Below are positions 1 to 6,499 of a DNA stretch of 15,707 nucleotides, piece by piece. Source of the DNA: JAGQTE01 sp964648005 (GTDB lineage Bacteria; Actinomycetota; Acidimicrobiia; Acidimicrobiales; Acidimicrobilacustridaceae); the NCBI GenBank assembly GCA_964648005.1, contig CAZYKR010000080.1, forward strand, positions 1 to 15,707, read 5' to 3'. Position numbers and translations under genes: made by a program. The stretch's first letter is position 1, and every line of letters starts with the position of its first letter. Below the pieces are notes generated by a model. The model ran no database searches and had not been told where the DNA came from. It was given only the letters and a program-made list of their open reading frames with translations.

Positions 1-255
<255 letters not shown>

Positions 256-277
256 CCCGACCGTCGAACGCATGCAG

Positions 278-306
278 ACGGGCCCGGCCACCACGGCCGG
301 GCCCGT
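278..306. terminator. Convergent hairpin terminator after etfA
   Basis: A perfect 12-bp inverted repeat (278-289 with 295-306, arm ACGGGCCCGGCC) encloses a 5-base loop ACCAC. It lies between the etfA stop and the stop of the convergent minus-strand gene, so it can serve both directions. There is no T-tract after the stem, as is common for GC-rich actinobacterial terminators. Confidence 0.85.
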
Positions 307-319
307 TGCGCGTCCGGGG

Positions 320-1018
320 TCAGACCAGGGGCCAGGGCACCCGACGGCCGGTCGGGTCGTGGGGGAACACCCCGTGGCGCACCAGCCCGCGGGCGCGCAG
401 CTCGAGTTGATCGACCTCGTCGACGCTGAGCAGCGCGCGCAGCTCGGCGGGGAGATCGCCGTCGCCGAGTCGGCACAGCCCCTCGACGATCGGCGCCGGG
501 ATGGGCTCGTAGGCGAAGTCCCAGATCACGGTGCGCAGTTTGGGCTCGGCGTGGAAGCACAAGCCGTTGTCGATGGCCCAGATCCCGCCTTCGCCGTCGA
601 TCAGAACGTGGCCGCCCTTGCGGTCGGTGGCGTTGGCCACGATGTCGAACGCGCACAGGCGGCGAAGCGCGTTGTGCGTCGCCGGGTCCTCGAGGATCGT
701 GAAGTAGTGCTGGGCGAAGTCGGCGTCGACGAAGTGCTGCATCGATCCGGTGCCCATGGGGGCGTCGTCGCGGATGATCGTGGTCGGGACGAGGTCCCAG
801 CCGAGCGCGTCCGACAGGACGTACGCGGCGCGCTCTCGCCGGTGCAGACCCTCGGGGAAGTCCCACAGCGGTCGCTCGCCGCGCACGGGCTTGTAGACGG
901 CGCGCTCGACCTGATCGTCGAGGACGCACTCGACCAGGAAGGTGGCGTTCGAGCTCCACGGCATGCGGCCGACGACGGTGAGGTCGCCGCGTGCGAGGAC
1001 GACCTCAGTGGGCTCCAT
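320..1018 (-). CDS. SCO1664 family protein (PI3/4-kinase-like fold)
   Basis: This 232-residue protein matches the actinobacterial SCO1664 family (TIGR03843 by recall). The sequence shows a kinase-like layout. A YKP lysine (about residue 43) comes first. A catalytic-loop-like DIVANATDRKGGH segment (residues 125-137) resembles the D-x4-N / DRK-x2-H arrangement of phosphatidylinositol kinase-like proteins. An IDNGLCFH motif (149-156) would bind metal. The substrate is unknown and kinase activity is an inference. The ATG at 1018 lies 14 bp inside the upstream DUF3090 gene, so the two are probably translationally coupled. In Streptomyces and mycobacteria this trio sits beside mshC of mycothiol synthesis, but no mshC is seen here. 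The gene ends at the shared terminator with etfA. Confidence 0.9.
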   Translation of the reverse strand: MEPTEVVLARGDLTVVGRMPWSSNATFLVECVLDDQVERAVYKPVRGERPLWDFPEGLHRRERAAYVLSDALGWDLVPTTIIRDDAPMGTGSMQHFVDADFAQHYFTILEDPATHNALRRLCAFDIVANATDRKGGHVLIDGEGGIWAIDNGLCFHAEPKLRTVIWDFAYEPIPAPIVEGLCRLGDGDLPAELRALLSVDEVDQLELRARGLVRHGVFPHDPTGRRVPWPLV

Positions 1019-1538
1019 GGCCGTTCTTGCGAGGGCAGACGTGACCCGACGGGTCCATCGGGCGGCCGCAGAGCTCGCACACCGGACGCCCCGAGGACAC
1101 CAACGCCTCGGCGTGCGGCACGAAGGCGCCGGCCTGCGACCGGGTGATGGCGATGCGGGCGGCGCCGGGGACCGATCGCAGCGGGTCGTCCTCGTCGCCC
1201 TCGGCGATGAGCTCCTCGGCGGCGATGACGATCCGCTGCCCGTCCTCCTCGACGCCGATCGCCAGCGACCCGACAGTCCAGTCCGGCTCGATCGGTGTCA
1301 CCAGGGCCAGGGGCACGCTCGGGTCGAGCGTCGGGGCGCCACCGGTGTCGGCGAGCACCCCCTCGAGATACGTGGCGAGGGCCGCCACCTGTTGCTTCTC
1401 GAGGCGCAGCGTGAGGACGTCGGCCGCCTGGGTCGCCTGCAGGTAGAAGACGNNNNNNNNNNAGACGCGCTCGCCGGGCTCGCCGACGGCGCCGACGGTG
1501 AACCGATCGGGCTGGTCGAACGAGGCGTTGCGGCTCAT
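1005..1538 (-). CDS. DUF3090 family protein, interrupted by a 10-N gap
   Basis: This is a member of DUF3090 (TIGR03847 by recall), an actinobacterial family of unknown function. The N-terminus reads FDQPDRFTVGAVGEPGERV, then four unknown residues, then VFYLQA. The C-terminus has a probable zinc-binding knuckle: C154-x2-C157, H166, C168, H174 within CELCGRPMDPSGHVCPRKNGH. The N run at 1453-1462 is flanked on both sides by AGACG. Merging the two copies removes 15 bp and gives GERVFYLQA, the expected continuous family motif, so the true protein is probably about 172 residues. The start ATG overlaps the stop of the upstream phosphatase gene (ATGA), and its own stop overlaps the SCO1664-type gene by 14 bp. 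The three genes form one operon. Confidence 0.9.
   Translation of the reverse strand: MSRNASFDQPDRFTVGAVGEPGERVXXXXVFYLQATQAADVLTLRLEKQQVAALATYLEGVLADTGGAPTLDPSVPLALVTPIEPDWTVGSLAIGVEEDGQRIVIAAEELIAEGDEDDPLRSVPGAARIAITRSQAGAFVPHAEALVSSGRPVCELCGRPMDPSGHVCPRKNGHGAH
1453..1462. other. Assembly gap of 10 N
   Basis: Ten unknown bases sit inside the DUF3090 gene. The five bases before the gap (1448-1452) and the five after it (1463-1467) are both AGACG. This suggests that two contigs ending in a 5-bp overlap were joined with a padding gap rather than merged. Confidence 0.95.
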
Positions 1539-2182
1539 GACACCACCAACCGAGCGAGGTCGTCACCGGTGTTGTTGACCGACAGTGCGACGACTCCTCC
1601 CGGCGTGTATGCCAGCGCGCTGATCGAACAGGTCGACACGACGATGCGCTGGAACAGATCGAGGTGGGTGCCGACGGCGTCGGCGACGGCCGCCTTGATC
1701 GGGTCGGCGTGCGACACGGCGACGACGGTCTCGCCGGGGTGGTCGGCGGCGATGCTCGCCAACGTCGTCACCATGCGGTGCTGCATCTCGGCGAACGACT
1801 CGCCGTCGGGGAAGCGAAAGGCGCTGGGGCGGTGTTGCACGCTCGACCACTCGGGCAGCTTGCGCAGCTCGGCCAGCTTGCGCCCGGTCCAACGTCCGAA
1901 GTCGCACTCGTTGAGGCCCGCGCGCACCCGGGTGCGCAACCTGCATGCCTTGGCGATCGGCGCCGCCGTGTCGCGCGCCCGCTCGAGGGGTGAGGCGTAG
2001 ACGGCACGGACCGTGCCGAGCGCCGAGATCCGCGACGCCGCGTGCTCGGCCTGCGCCGTGCCCTGATCGGACAGGTGCAGACCTTTAGCTCGTCCGGGGA
2101 GCACGGTGCCGGTGGTCGGGGTGGCGCCGTGCCGGACGAGCAGCACGACGGTGGGGGAGGCGGGTCGCCGACGGGGAGGCAT
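1535..2182 (-). CDS. Histidine phosphatase family protein (MSMEG_4193-type putative phosphomutase)
   Basis: This 215-residue protein belongs to the histidine phosphatase (phosphoglycerate mutase-like) superfamily. The catalytic motif LLVRHGATP is at residues 14-22 with the phospho-accepting histidine H18. The usual supporting residues are also visible: an arginine in SPLERARDTA, an acidic position in LNECDFGRW, and the second histidine in AVSHADPIKAA. It fits the MSMEG_4193/Rv2135c type that travels with DUF3090 and SCO1664 genes in Actinobacteria. The natural substrate is not known. It is the first gene of the three-gene operon, and its TGA overlaps the DUF3090 ATG. The chosen ATG has no Shine-Dalgarno but lies 9 nt after TAGGTT, so the mRNA is probably leaderless or nearly so. 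Confidence 0.92.
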   Translation of the reverse strand: MPPRRRPASPTVVLLVRHGATPTTGTVLPGRAKGLHLSDQGTAQAEHAASRISALGTVRAVYASPLERARDTAAPIAKACRLRTRVRAGLNECDFGRWTGRKLAELRKLPEWSSVQHRPSAFRFPDGESFAEMQHRMVTTLASIAADHPGETVVAVSHADPIKAAVADAVGTHLDLFQRIVVSTCSISALAYTPGGVVALSVNNTGDDLARLVVS

Positions 2183-2191
2183 GGGACGCCA

Positions 2192-2200
2192 AACCTATAG
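2192..2200. promoter_or_regulatory. Divergent -10 region between the phosphatase and UDG genes
   Basis: The 29-bp gap between the two divergent genes contains the palindrome CTATAG (2195-2200). On the minus strand, TAGGTT (plus 2192-2197) lies 9 nt before the phosphatase ATG. On the plus strand, TATAGC (2196-2201) lies 10 nt before the UDG GTG, a weaker match because it lacks the final T. Both genes could be leaderless from one shared AT-containing core. No clear -35 boxes were found. Confidence 0.5.
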
Positions 2201-2211
2201 CCTCCGCAGGC

Positions 2212-2892
2212 GTGTCCGACCCGTCGCCCGCCACGTCGCTCGCCGTGCTGGCGGACGAGATCGCGCAGTGCCGGGCCTGCCCTCGCCTGGTGGCGTGGCG
2301 CGAGGAGGTCGCCGTCACCAAGCGCGCTGCCTATGCCGACGAGACGTACTGGGGCCGGCCCGTCCCCGGCTTCGGCGATCCGCAGGCGCGCATCGTCGTG
2401 GTCGGCCTGGCGCCGGCGGCGCACGGTGCCAACCGGACCGGGCGGATGTTCACCGGCGACCGGTCTGGCGAGTGGCTCTACCGGGCCCTGCACCGCGCCG
2501 GTCTGGCGAGCCGCGCCGAGAGCGTCTCGCGCCACGACGGACTGCGCCTCGACGGGGCCTACATCACGGCGCCGGTGCGGTGCGCGCCGCCGGCGAACAA
2601 GCCGACGCCCGCCGAACGTGACGCCTGCGCGCCGTTTCTTGAGCGCGAGCTGGCGTTGCTGCGCCAGGCGCGCGTCGCCGTGGTGTTGGGGCAGTTCGCG
2701 TACCAGGCGATGGCGTCGCACCTCGACGTGCGGCCCCGCCCGGCGTTCGGGCACGGCGTCGTCGTCCCGACCGACACGCTGACGATGGTGTGCAGCTATC
2801 ACGTCAGCCAGCAGAACACCTTCACCGGCAAGCTGACCGAACCCATGCTCGACGCGGTGTTCGCCACGGCAGTGGAGCTCGCACGCCGCTGA
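2212..2892 (+). CDS. udgB: Uracil-DNA glycosylase, family 5 (UdgB type)
   Basis: This 226-residue protein has the marks of iron-sulfur family 5 uracil-DNA glycosylases, which remove uracil and some other deaminated bases from DNA as the first step of base excision repair. Four cysteines suited to a [4Fe-4S] cluster are at residues 20, 23, 124 and 139 (CRACP, VRCAPP, RDACAP). Motif 1 is GLAPAAHGANRTG (65-77), where other families carry a catalytic polar residue and family 5 has alanine. Motif 3 is SYHVSQQNTFTG (195-206), the leucine-loop region. The GTG at 2212 is chosen because the cluster cysteines need an N-terminal lead of this length. The gene is divergent from the phosphatase operon with only 29 bp between them. 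Confidence 0.92.
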   Translation: MSDPSPATSLAVLADEIAQCRACPRLVAWREEVAVTKRAAYADETYWGRPVPGFGDPQARIVVVGLAPAAHGANRTGRMFTGDRSGEWLYRALHRAGLASRAESVSRHDGLRLDGAYITAPVRCAPPANKPTPAERDACAPFLERELALLRQARVAVVLGQFAYQAMASHLDVRPRPAFGHGVVVPTDTLTMVCSYHVSQQNTFTGKLTEPMLDAVFATAVELARR

Positions 2893-3006
2893 ACTGGGCT
2901 TTTGAGAGATTGGTCGAATCCATCGAATGATGCTTTCGGCCTATTTATCAAAAAATGGGCCGTACGCCCCACGCCAAGTCAGGAACGGGAGGCGGAAGAT
3001 CTGCCC
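2893..3006 (+). promoter_or_regulatory. AT-rich promoter or leader region
   Basis: This is one of the most AT-rich stretches of the window (2900-2957, with TATTTATCAAAAAATGGG at 2942-2959), between the UDG stop and a small ORF. A possible promoter is TTGAGA (2902-2907), an 18-bp spacer, then AATGAT (2926-2931). The open frame from a TTG at 2902 has no supporting ribosome site and looks like leader rather than protein. The promoter boxes are a weak call. Confidence 0.4.
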
Positions 3007-3210
3007 ATGCGCGGATCCCAGGAGCCAGCGGCCAGCTACCACATGGCGGGAAGTGAGCCGACGGAGCTGGCGAGCCGTGCGCTCGTCGGCTACCTGGCCA
3101 GGGTGCAGGGGACGCAACACGCGGCCCCTTCGGTGGACGTGCCGGTGCCGGCCGGCCCGTCTGCCGAGATCGTCGACCTGGCGGCGTTCCGGGCGCGCCG
3201 CTCGGCGTGA
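3007..3210 (+). CDS. Small hypothetical protein (67 aa)
   Basis: I do not recognise this protein. From the ATG at 3007 it is 67 residues with no signal peptide or membrane segment. A short amphipathic stretch (ELASRALVGYLARVQ) is followed by a proline- and valine-rich linker. It ends with EIVDLAAFRARRSA, a tail of the VVDLAAFRARR kind that I recall from small actinobacterial proteins. A GGAAG sequence (2994-2998) lies 8 nt before the ATG, which favours this start over the in-frame TTG at 2902 (102 aa) or the ATG at 3043. The frame has GC-rich third positions like its neighbours. It may be a regulator-like or partner protein, but no function can be assigned. Confidence 0.55.
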   Translation: MRGSQEPAASYHMAGSEPTELASRALVGYLARVQGTQHAAPSVDVPVPAGPSAEIVDLAAFRARRSA

Positions 3211-3232
3211 GCCTCGCCGCCCGCCGCTGACT

Positions 3233-3261
3233 TTGGCGGGCCGCGACCGGCCCACTACGGT
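3233..3261 (+). promoter_or_regulatory. Promoter of the four-cysteine protein pair
   Basis: A -35 box TTGGCG (3233-3238), a 17-bp spacer and a -10 box TACGGT (3256-3261) lie 9 nt before the ATG at 3271. There is no Shine-Dalgarno in the interval, so transcription should begin at or within a few bases of the start codon. Confidence 0.7.
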
Positions 3262-3270
3262 GAGTCGCCC

Positions 3271-3693
3271 ATGGCACGCCGACGTCTCTCGCTCCTCGCC
3301 GCCGTCCTGCTCGGTGCTGGCCTGCTGAGCGCCTGTTCAGAGCCCTCCAACGCTCCGTCAGAGTTCAACGACCAGACGCAGGCGAACTTCATCGCCACCT
3401 GCACGGGCAACTGGGAGGGCAGCGGTACGACGTTGGCCCAGACCGACACCTGCCAGTGCGCCTACGACGCCGTCGTGGCCGAGTACGCCGACAACTTCGC
3501 CGGCTTCCAGGAGCTGGACAACCAGCTCCGCTCCAACACCGAGGCCATGCCGCAGAGCCTCAAGGACGCGTTCGCGCAGTGTCCGGGCTGGGGTGGCGCC
3601 GGCACGACGGGGACGAGCGAGGCGCAGGGCACCACCACCGTGCCACGCGCCGCGCCGACGGCACCGACGGGTACGGGCAGCTCGGCGCCGTGA
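3271..3693 (+). CDS. Small secreted lipoprotein with four-cysteine motif
   Basis: This 140-residue protein has a lipoprotein signal peptide: basic MARRR, a hydrophobic core, and lipobox LLSAC with the modified cysteine at residue 22. The mature domain holds four cysteines: C44, a CxC pair at C61/C63 (DTCQCAYD), and C104. It ends in a Thr/Pro/Gly-rich low-complexity tail (from about 110). I do not recognise a named family. The next gene encodes a protein with the same order of features (F..xC, TCxC-x-[YW]D, LD.[QE]L, final C), so the two look like tandem paralogs. The four cysteines probably form two disulfides outside the membrane, which is an inference. The gene has its own near-leaderless promoter and couples to the next gene by a GTGA overlap. 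Confidence 0.85.
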   Translation: MARRRLSLLAAVLLGAGLLSACSEPSNAPSEFNDQTQANFIATCTGNWEGSGTTLAQTDTCQCAYDAVVAEYADNFAGFQELDNQLRSNTEAMPQSLKDAFAQCPGWGGAGTTGTSEAQGTTTVPRAAPTAPTGTGSSAP

Positions 3694-4037
3694 CCGGACG
3701 GCGGCTGCTGCTGGTCGCCGCCGTGGTCGCCTTCGCCGCTGTCGCCTTCGGTGCGCTTTTCGTGGCGCGCCGTGCAGGCACGCCCGACAGCTACGACGCC
3801 CGCGCCGAGGCGACCTTCATGGACGCCTGCGTCGCCGAAGCAGGTCTCGCCATGCGTCCGACCTGCCGCTGCATCTGGGACGGGTTGGTGGCCACCGTGC
3901 CCTTCGACCGCTACGCCGCAGTCGACGACGAGCTCGCGCCGCAGGTAGCCGACCACCCTGCCGGGACGCCGCTCGAGCTGCCCGACGACGTTGGTGGCAT
4001 CGTGCGCACCTGTGTGGAGGATGCGGCGCCGGGCTGA
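3690..4037 (+). CDS. Membrane-anchored paralog of the four-cysteine lipoprotein
   Basis: This 115-residue protein starts at a GTG (3690) that overlaps the TGA of the upstream lipoprotein gene (GTGA). It has a basic N-terminus (TGRR), one hydrophobic segment (residues 6-26) and no lipobox cysteine, so it is probably a membrane anchor or an uncleaved signal. The outside domain keeps the four-cysteine pattern: C47 (FMDAC), C59/C61 (PTCRCIWD) and C108 (IVRTC), with AAVDDELA matching QELDNQLR of the first protein. Overall identity is low but the order and spacing agree. The function is unknown. The tight coupling suggests the two proteins act together, perhaps as a heterodimer at the outer face of the membrane. 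Confidence 0.8.
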   Translation: MTGRRLLLVAAVVAFAAVAFGALFVARRAGTPDSYDARAEATFMDACVAEAGLAMRPTCRCIWDGLVATVPFDRYAAVDDELAPQVADHPAGTPLELPDDVGGIVRTCVEDAAPG

Positions 4038-4054
4038 GGGCGCCGCCGAGACGC

Positions 4055-5191
4055 TCAGCGCTTCTCGGGGAGGCCCACCCGCACCACGGGGTTCGCCCAC
4101 TGCGGCCAGCGCGCCCGCGACTTCTCGGCCAGCTTGCGCATGAGGGCGATGGCGCCGGGGTCCTCATCGCCCGGCTTGGCGATGATCGACCCGTCGGCGA
4201 TCATCCGGCTGATGATCTCGCGACCGAGGTCGGTGCGCACGATCGTCAGCGTCCAGTCGCTGTGCTTGCCGATGCCACCGCAGGAGATGTCGGCGTGCTC
4301 GGCGGCGAAGTCGGGGCAGTGGGTGCACCCCTCGCGCGTCCAGTCGTGGCACTCCTTGAGGTTGATCTCGTGGTAGCCGCCGTCGCGCGTCCAGATCTGG
4401 AACACGCCCTTGATGTTCATCTTCACCATCTCGGACCGCTCGAGGCCGTACTTGGCCCAGAACAGCTCCTCGAAGATGGCGTCGTCGAACGTCTTGGAGC
4501 ACAGGAGCCCGAGGTTGAACACGATGGGCTTGGAGATCTTGCCGACCTTGCGGTGCCACATCACCGGCGGGACCGACGACTGGCAGCTCATGCCCACCAG
4601 CGCGAGCTTCTCGAGGCCGCGCTCGCGGGCCTCGTCGATCGCCAGCGTGTTGGCGGAGTAGGTGTACCGGCTGCCGGCCGAGGCCAGCACCTCGTCCCGG
4701 TTGGCGGCGACGCCCGGCTTGGCCCGCCAGTCCCCGGCCTCGCCGTCGAGGAACGACGTCAGCGCCCCGTCGATGTAGCCCTCCTCCATCGCCCAGATGA
4801 GGATGGCCGACACGAGGCCGCCGTCCTGGCCCATGCGGTGCACCATGTCGTCGCTGGCGCGGGTGAGCATGATGTCGCTGTAGATGCCGGCGACGTCGTC
4901 GTCGGCCCGCTCGTGTCCGAACAGGTGCTCGTTGGCCTCGGGCTCCCAGTCCCGAAAGCGCGGGCAGGCCCGGGTACAGGTGGTGCAGCCCTTCTCGCCG
5001 TGCAGGCAGTTGTCGGGCCCGAGCTCGTCTTCGAGGTGGAACGGCCGGTACTCGCCCTCGCGGTGGTGGTAGCCGATGACGTCGTGCGGACAGGAGATGA
5101 CGCACCCGGCGCAGCCCGTGCACAACCCGGACTGGATGACCTCGGCGTGCAGCTCCTTCCACTGGAAGGACCATCGGGTCTTGGTCGACAT
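4055..5191 (-). CDS. Coenzyme F420 hydrogenase/dehydrogenase beta-subunit (FrhB) family protein
   Basis: This 378-residue protein fits the FrhB family of iron-sulfur flavoproteins that pass electrons between F420 (or another carrier) and iron-sulfur partners. Two [4Fe-4S] sites are visible near the N-terminus: C24-x2-C27-x2-C30-x3-C34-P, and C62 with C69-x2-C72-x3-C76-P. The FrhB N- and C-terminal domains follow, with GQDGGLVSAILIWAME, a conserved LVGMSCQSS region, LGLLCSK, and a late cysteine cluster (EGCTHCPDFAAEHADISCGGIGKHSDW) that fits a further cluster. The ATG at 5191 is chosen because the ferredoxin-like region begins soon after it; the open frame upstream only mirrors the divergent gene. 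TAGGCT lies 7 nt before the start. The electron donor and acceptor are unknown. Confidence 0.88.
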   Translation of the reverse strand: MSTKTRWSFQWKELHAEVIQSGLCTGCAGCVISCPHDVIGYHHREGEYRPFHLEDELGPDNCLHGEKGCTTCTRACPRFRDWEPEANEHLFGHERADDDVAGIYSDIMLTRASDDMVHRMGQDGGLVSAILIWAMEEGYIDGALTSFLDGEAGDWRAKPGVAANRDEVLASAGSRYTYSANTLAIDEARERGLEKLALVGMSCQSSVPPVMWHRKVGKISKPIVFNLGLLCSKTFDDAIFEELFWAKYGLERSEMVKMNIKGVFQIWTRDGGYHEINLKECHDWTREGCTHCPDFAAEHADISCGGIGKHSDWTLTIVRTDLGREIISRMIADGSIIAKPGDEDPGAIALMRKLAEKSRARWPQWANPVVRVGLPEKR

Positions 5192-5198
5192 GGCGGCC

Positions 5199-5204
5199 AG
5201 CCTA
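5199..5204 (-). promoter_or_regulatory. Putative -10 box of the FrhB-family gene
   Basis: On the minus strand TAGGCT (plus AGCCTA) lies 7 nt before the ATG at 5191, suggesting a leaderless transcript. The best -35 candidate, TTCGCC at 18 bp spacing, is weak. Confidence 0.45.
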
Positions 5205-5230
5205 CGGAGGCGATCGGCTGGCGGCGAACC

Positions 5231-5244
5231 TGACCGTGCGGTCA
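5231..5244. promoter_or_regulatory. TetR-like operator between the FrhB and acyl-CoA dehydrogenase genes
   Basis: The inverted repeat TGACCG-TG-CGGTCA has perfect 6-bp arms around a 2-bp centre. It ends 10 bp before the acyl-CoA dehydrogenase ATG (5255), where it would block transcription of that gene. This form is usual for TetR-family repressors of fatty-acid or steroid genes. The same motif was not seen elsewhere in the window, and the palindromes before the nearby TetR operon have different arms, so its cognate regulator may lie outside. Confidence 0.65.
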
Positions 5245-5254
5245 CCATTGGCGC

Positions 5255-6493
5255 ATGGACCTGACCTACCCACCCGAGGCCGAGGCGTTCCGCGCGGAGA
5301 TCCGCGCCTGGCTGGAGGAGAACCTGCCCGACGGGTGGTTCGAGCCGGGCTTCGAGCTCGACGGCGAGGCCAAGCTGGCCTTCCAGACGGACTGGACCGA
5401 GAAGCTCTTCGCCGGCGGGTGGATCTGCGCCACCTGGCCACGCGAGTACGGCGGCAAGGGCCTGTCGGTGATGGAGTCGGTCGTGCTGGCCGAGGAGTTC
5501 CACCGTGCCGGCGCGCCGATGCGGGCGGACTTCTTCGGCGACACGCTGGTCGGCCCGACCATCCTGCAGTGGGGGAGCGAGGAGCAGAAGCAGCACTTCC
5601 TGCCGCTGATCCTGTCGGGCAAGATCGCCTGGTGCCAGGGCTTCTCCGAGCCCGACGCCGGTTCGGACCTCGCCGGGCTCAACACCAAGGCCGTCCTCGA
5701 CGGTGACGAGTGGGTGATCAACGGGCAGAAGATCTGGACCACCCAGGGCTTCGCCGCCGACTACATCTTCATCCTGTGCCGGACCGACCCGGACGCTCCC
5801 AAGCACAAGGGCATCTCGTACCTGCTGTGCCCCATGCGCCAGCCGGGTGTCGAGGTGCGGCCGATCGAGCAGATCGACGGCTCGGCCGAGTTCTGCGAGG
5901 TCTTCTTCACCGACGTGCGCTGCCCGCGCGAAAACGTCGTCGGCGGCGTCAACGACGGGTGGAAGGTGGCGATGTCCACGCTCGGGTTCGAGCGCGGCAC
6001 GTCGGCGACCACCGGCTACCGCCGCTTCGAGAAGGAGCTCGAGACGATCATCGACATCGCCCGGGCGAACGGCAAGGCGGCCGACCCGCTGGTGCGCCAG
6101 GACCTGGCTCGGGCGTGGACGAAGGTGCAGCTCATGCGCATCGGCGGCCTGCGCTCGCTCGGGTCGATCGTGTCGGGCCGCAAGGATCCCGGGGTCGCAG
6201 CGCTCGGCGCCACCAACAAGATGTTCTGGAGCGAATACCACCAGTTCGTGATGAACCTGGCCATCGACGTCTTGGGCCTCGACGGCCAGTTGCTCACCGG
6301 CGATCCGTCCAAGGAGGAGGCGGTGCCCGGCTACGGCGCCCGCCGCACGAGTGATCGCTACCCGGCGTCGGTGCTCCAGTCGAGCTTCTTCTTCTCGCGC
6401 TCGGAGACCATCTGGGGTGGCACGAGCCAGATCCAGCGCAACATCGTCGGCGAGCGCGTCCTCGGGCTGCCGAAGGAGCCGCGTCCGGTCTGA
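5255..6493 (+). CDS. Acyl-CoA dehydrogenase (FadE type)
   Basis: This 412-residue flavoprotein oxidises an acyl-CoA to the 2-enoyl-CoA and passes electrons to ETF. Family motifs are clear: the FAD-loop WCQGFSEPDAGSDLAGL (126-142), INGQKIWTT (155-163), and the C-terminal GGTSQIQRNIVGERVLGLP. The C-terminal position that holds the catalytic glutamate in MCAD-like enzymes (YEGT) is WGGT here (387-390). The likely base is instead E246 in GFERGTS, as in mycobacterial steroid-type FadE enzymes. The substrate could therefore be a bulky or branched acyl-CoA. The gene is divergent from the FrhB-type gene, with a palindrome just before the start. It ends 6 bp from the convergent TetR gene. Confidence 0.93.
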   Translation: MDLTYPPEAEAFRAEIRAWLEENLPDGWFEPGFELDGEAKLAFQTDWTEKLFAGGWICATWPREYGGKGLSVMESVVLAEEFHRAGAPMRADFFGDTLVGPTILQWGSEEQKQHFLPLILSGKIAWCQGFSEPDAGSDLAGLNTKAVLDGDEWVINGQKIWTTQGFAADYIFILCRTDPDAPKHKGISYLLCPMRQPGVEVRPIEQIDGSAEFCEVFFTDVRCPRENVVGGVNDGWKVAMSTLGFERGTSATTGYRRFEKELETIIDIARANGKAADPLVRQDLARAWTKVQLMRIGGLRSLGSIVSGRKDPGVAALGATNKMFWSEYHQFVMNLAIDVLGLDGQLLTGDPSKEEAVPGYGARRTSDRYPASVLQSSFFFSRSETIWGGTSQIQRNIVGERVLGLPKEPRPV

Positions 6494-6499
6494 GGCCGC

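Noticed and set aside
2902..3006. TTG start giving a 102-residue protein
   Set aside because: The added 35 residues are encoded by the AT-rich leader and have no ribosome site; the ATG at 3007 is better supported.
3593..5233. 546-residue plus-strand open frame
   Set aside because: Its sequence is low-complexity (Arg, Ala, Val rich) and overlaps the well-supported four-cysteine protein and FrhB-type gene in other frames.
5192..6241. Long minus-strand extension of the FrhB-type gene
   Set aside because: It only mirrors the acyl-CoA dehydrogenase on the other strand, and the ferredoxin-like region begins right after the ATG at 5191.
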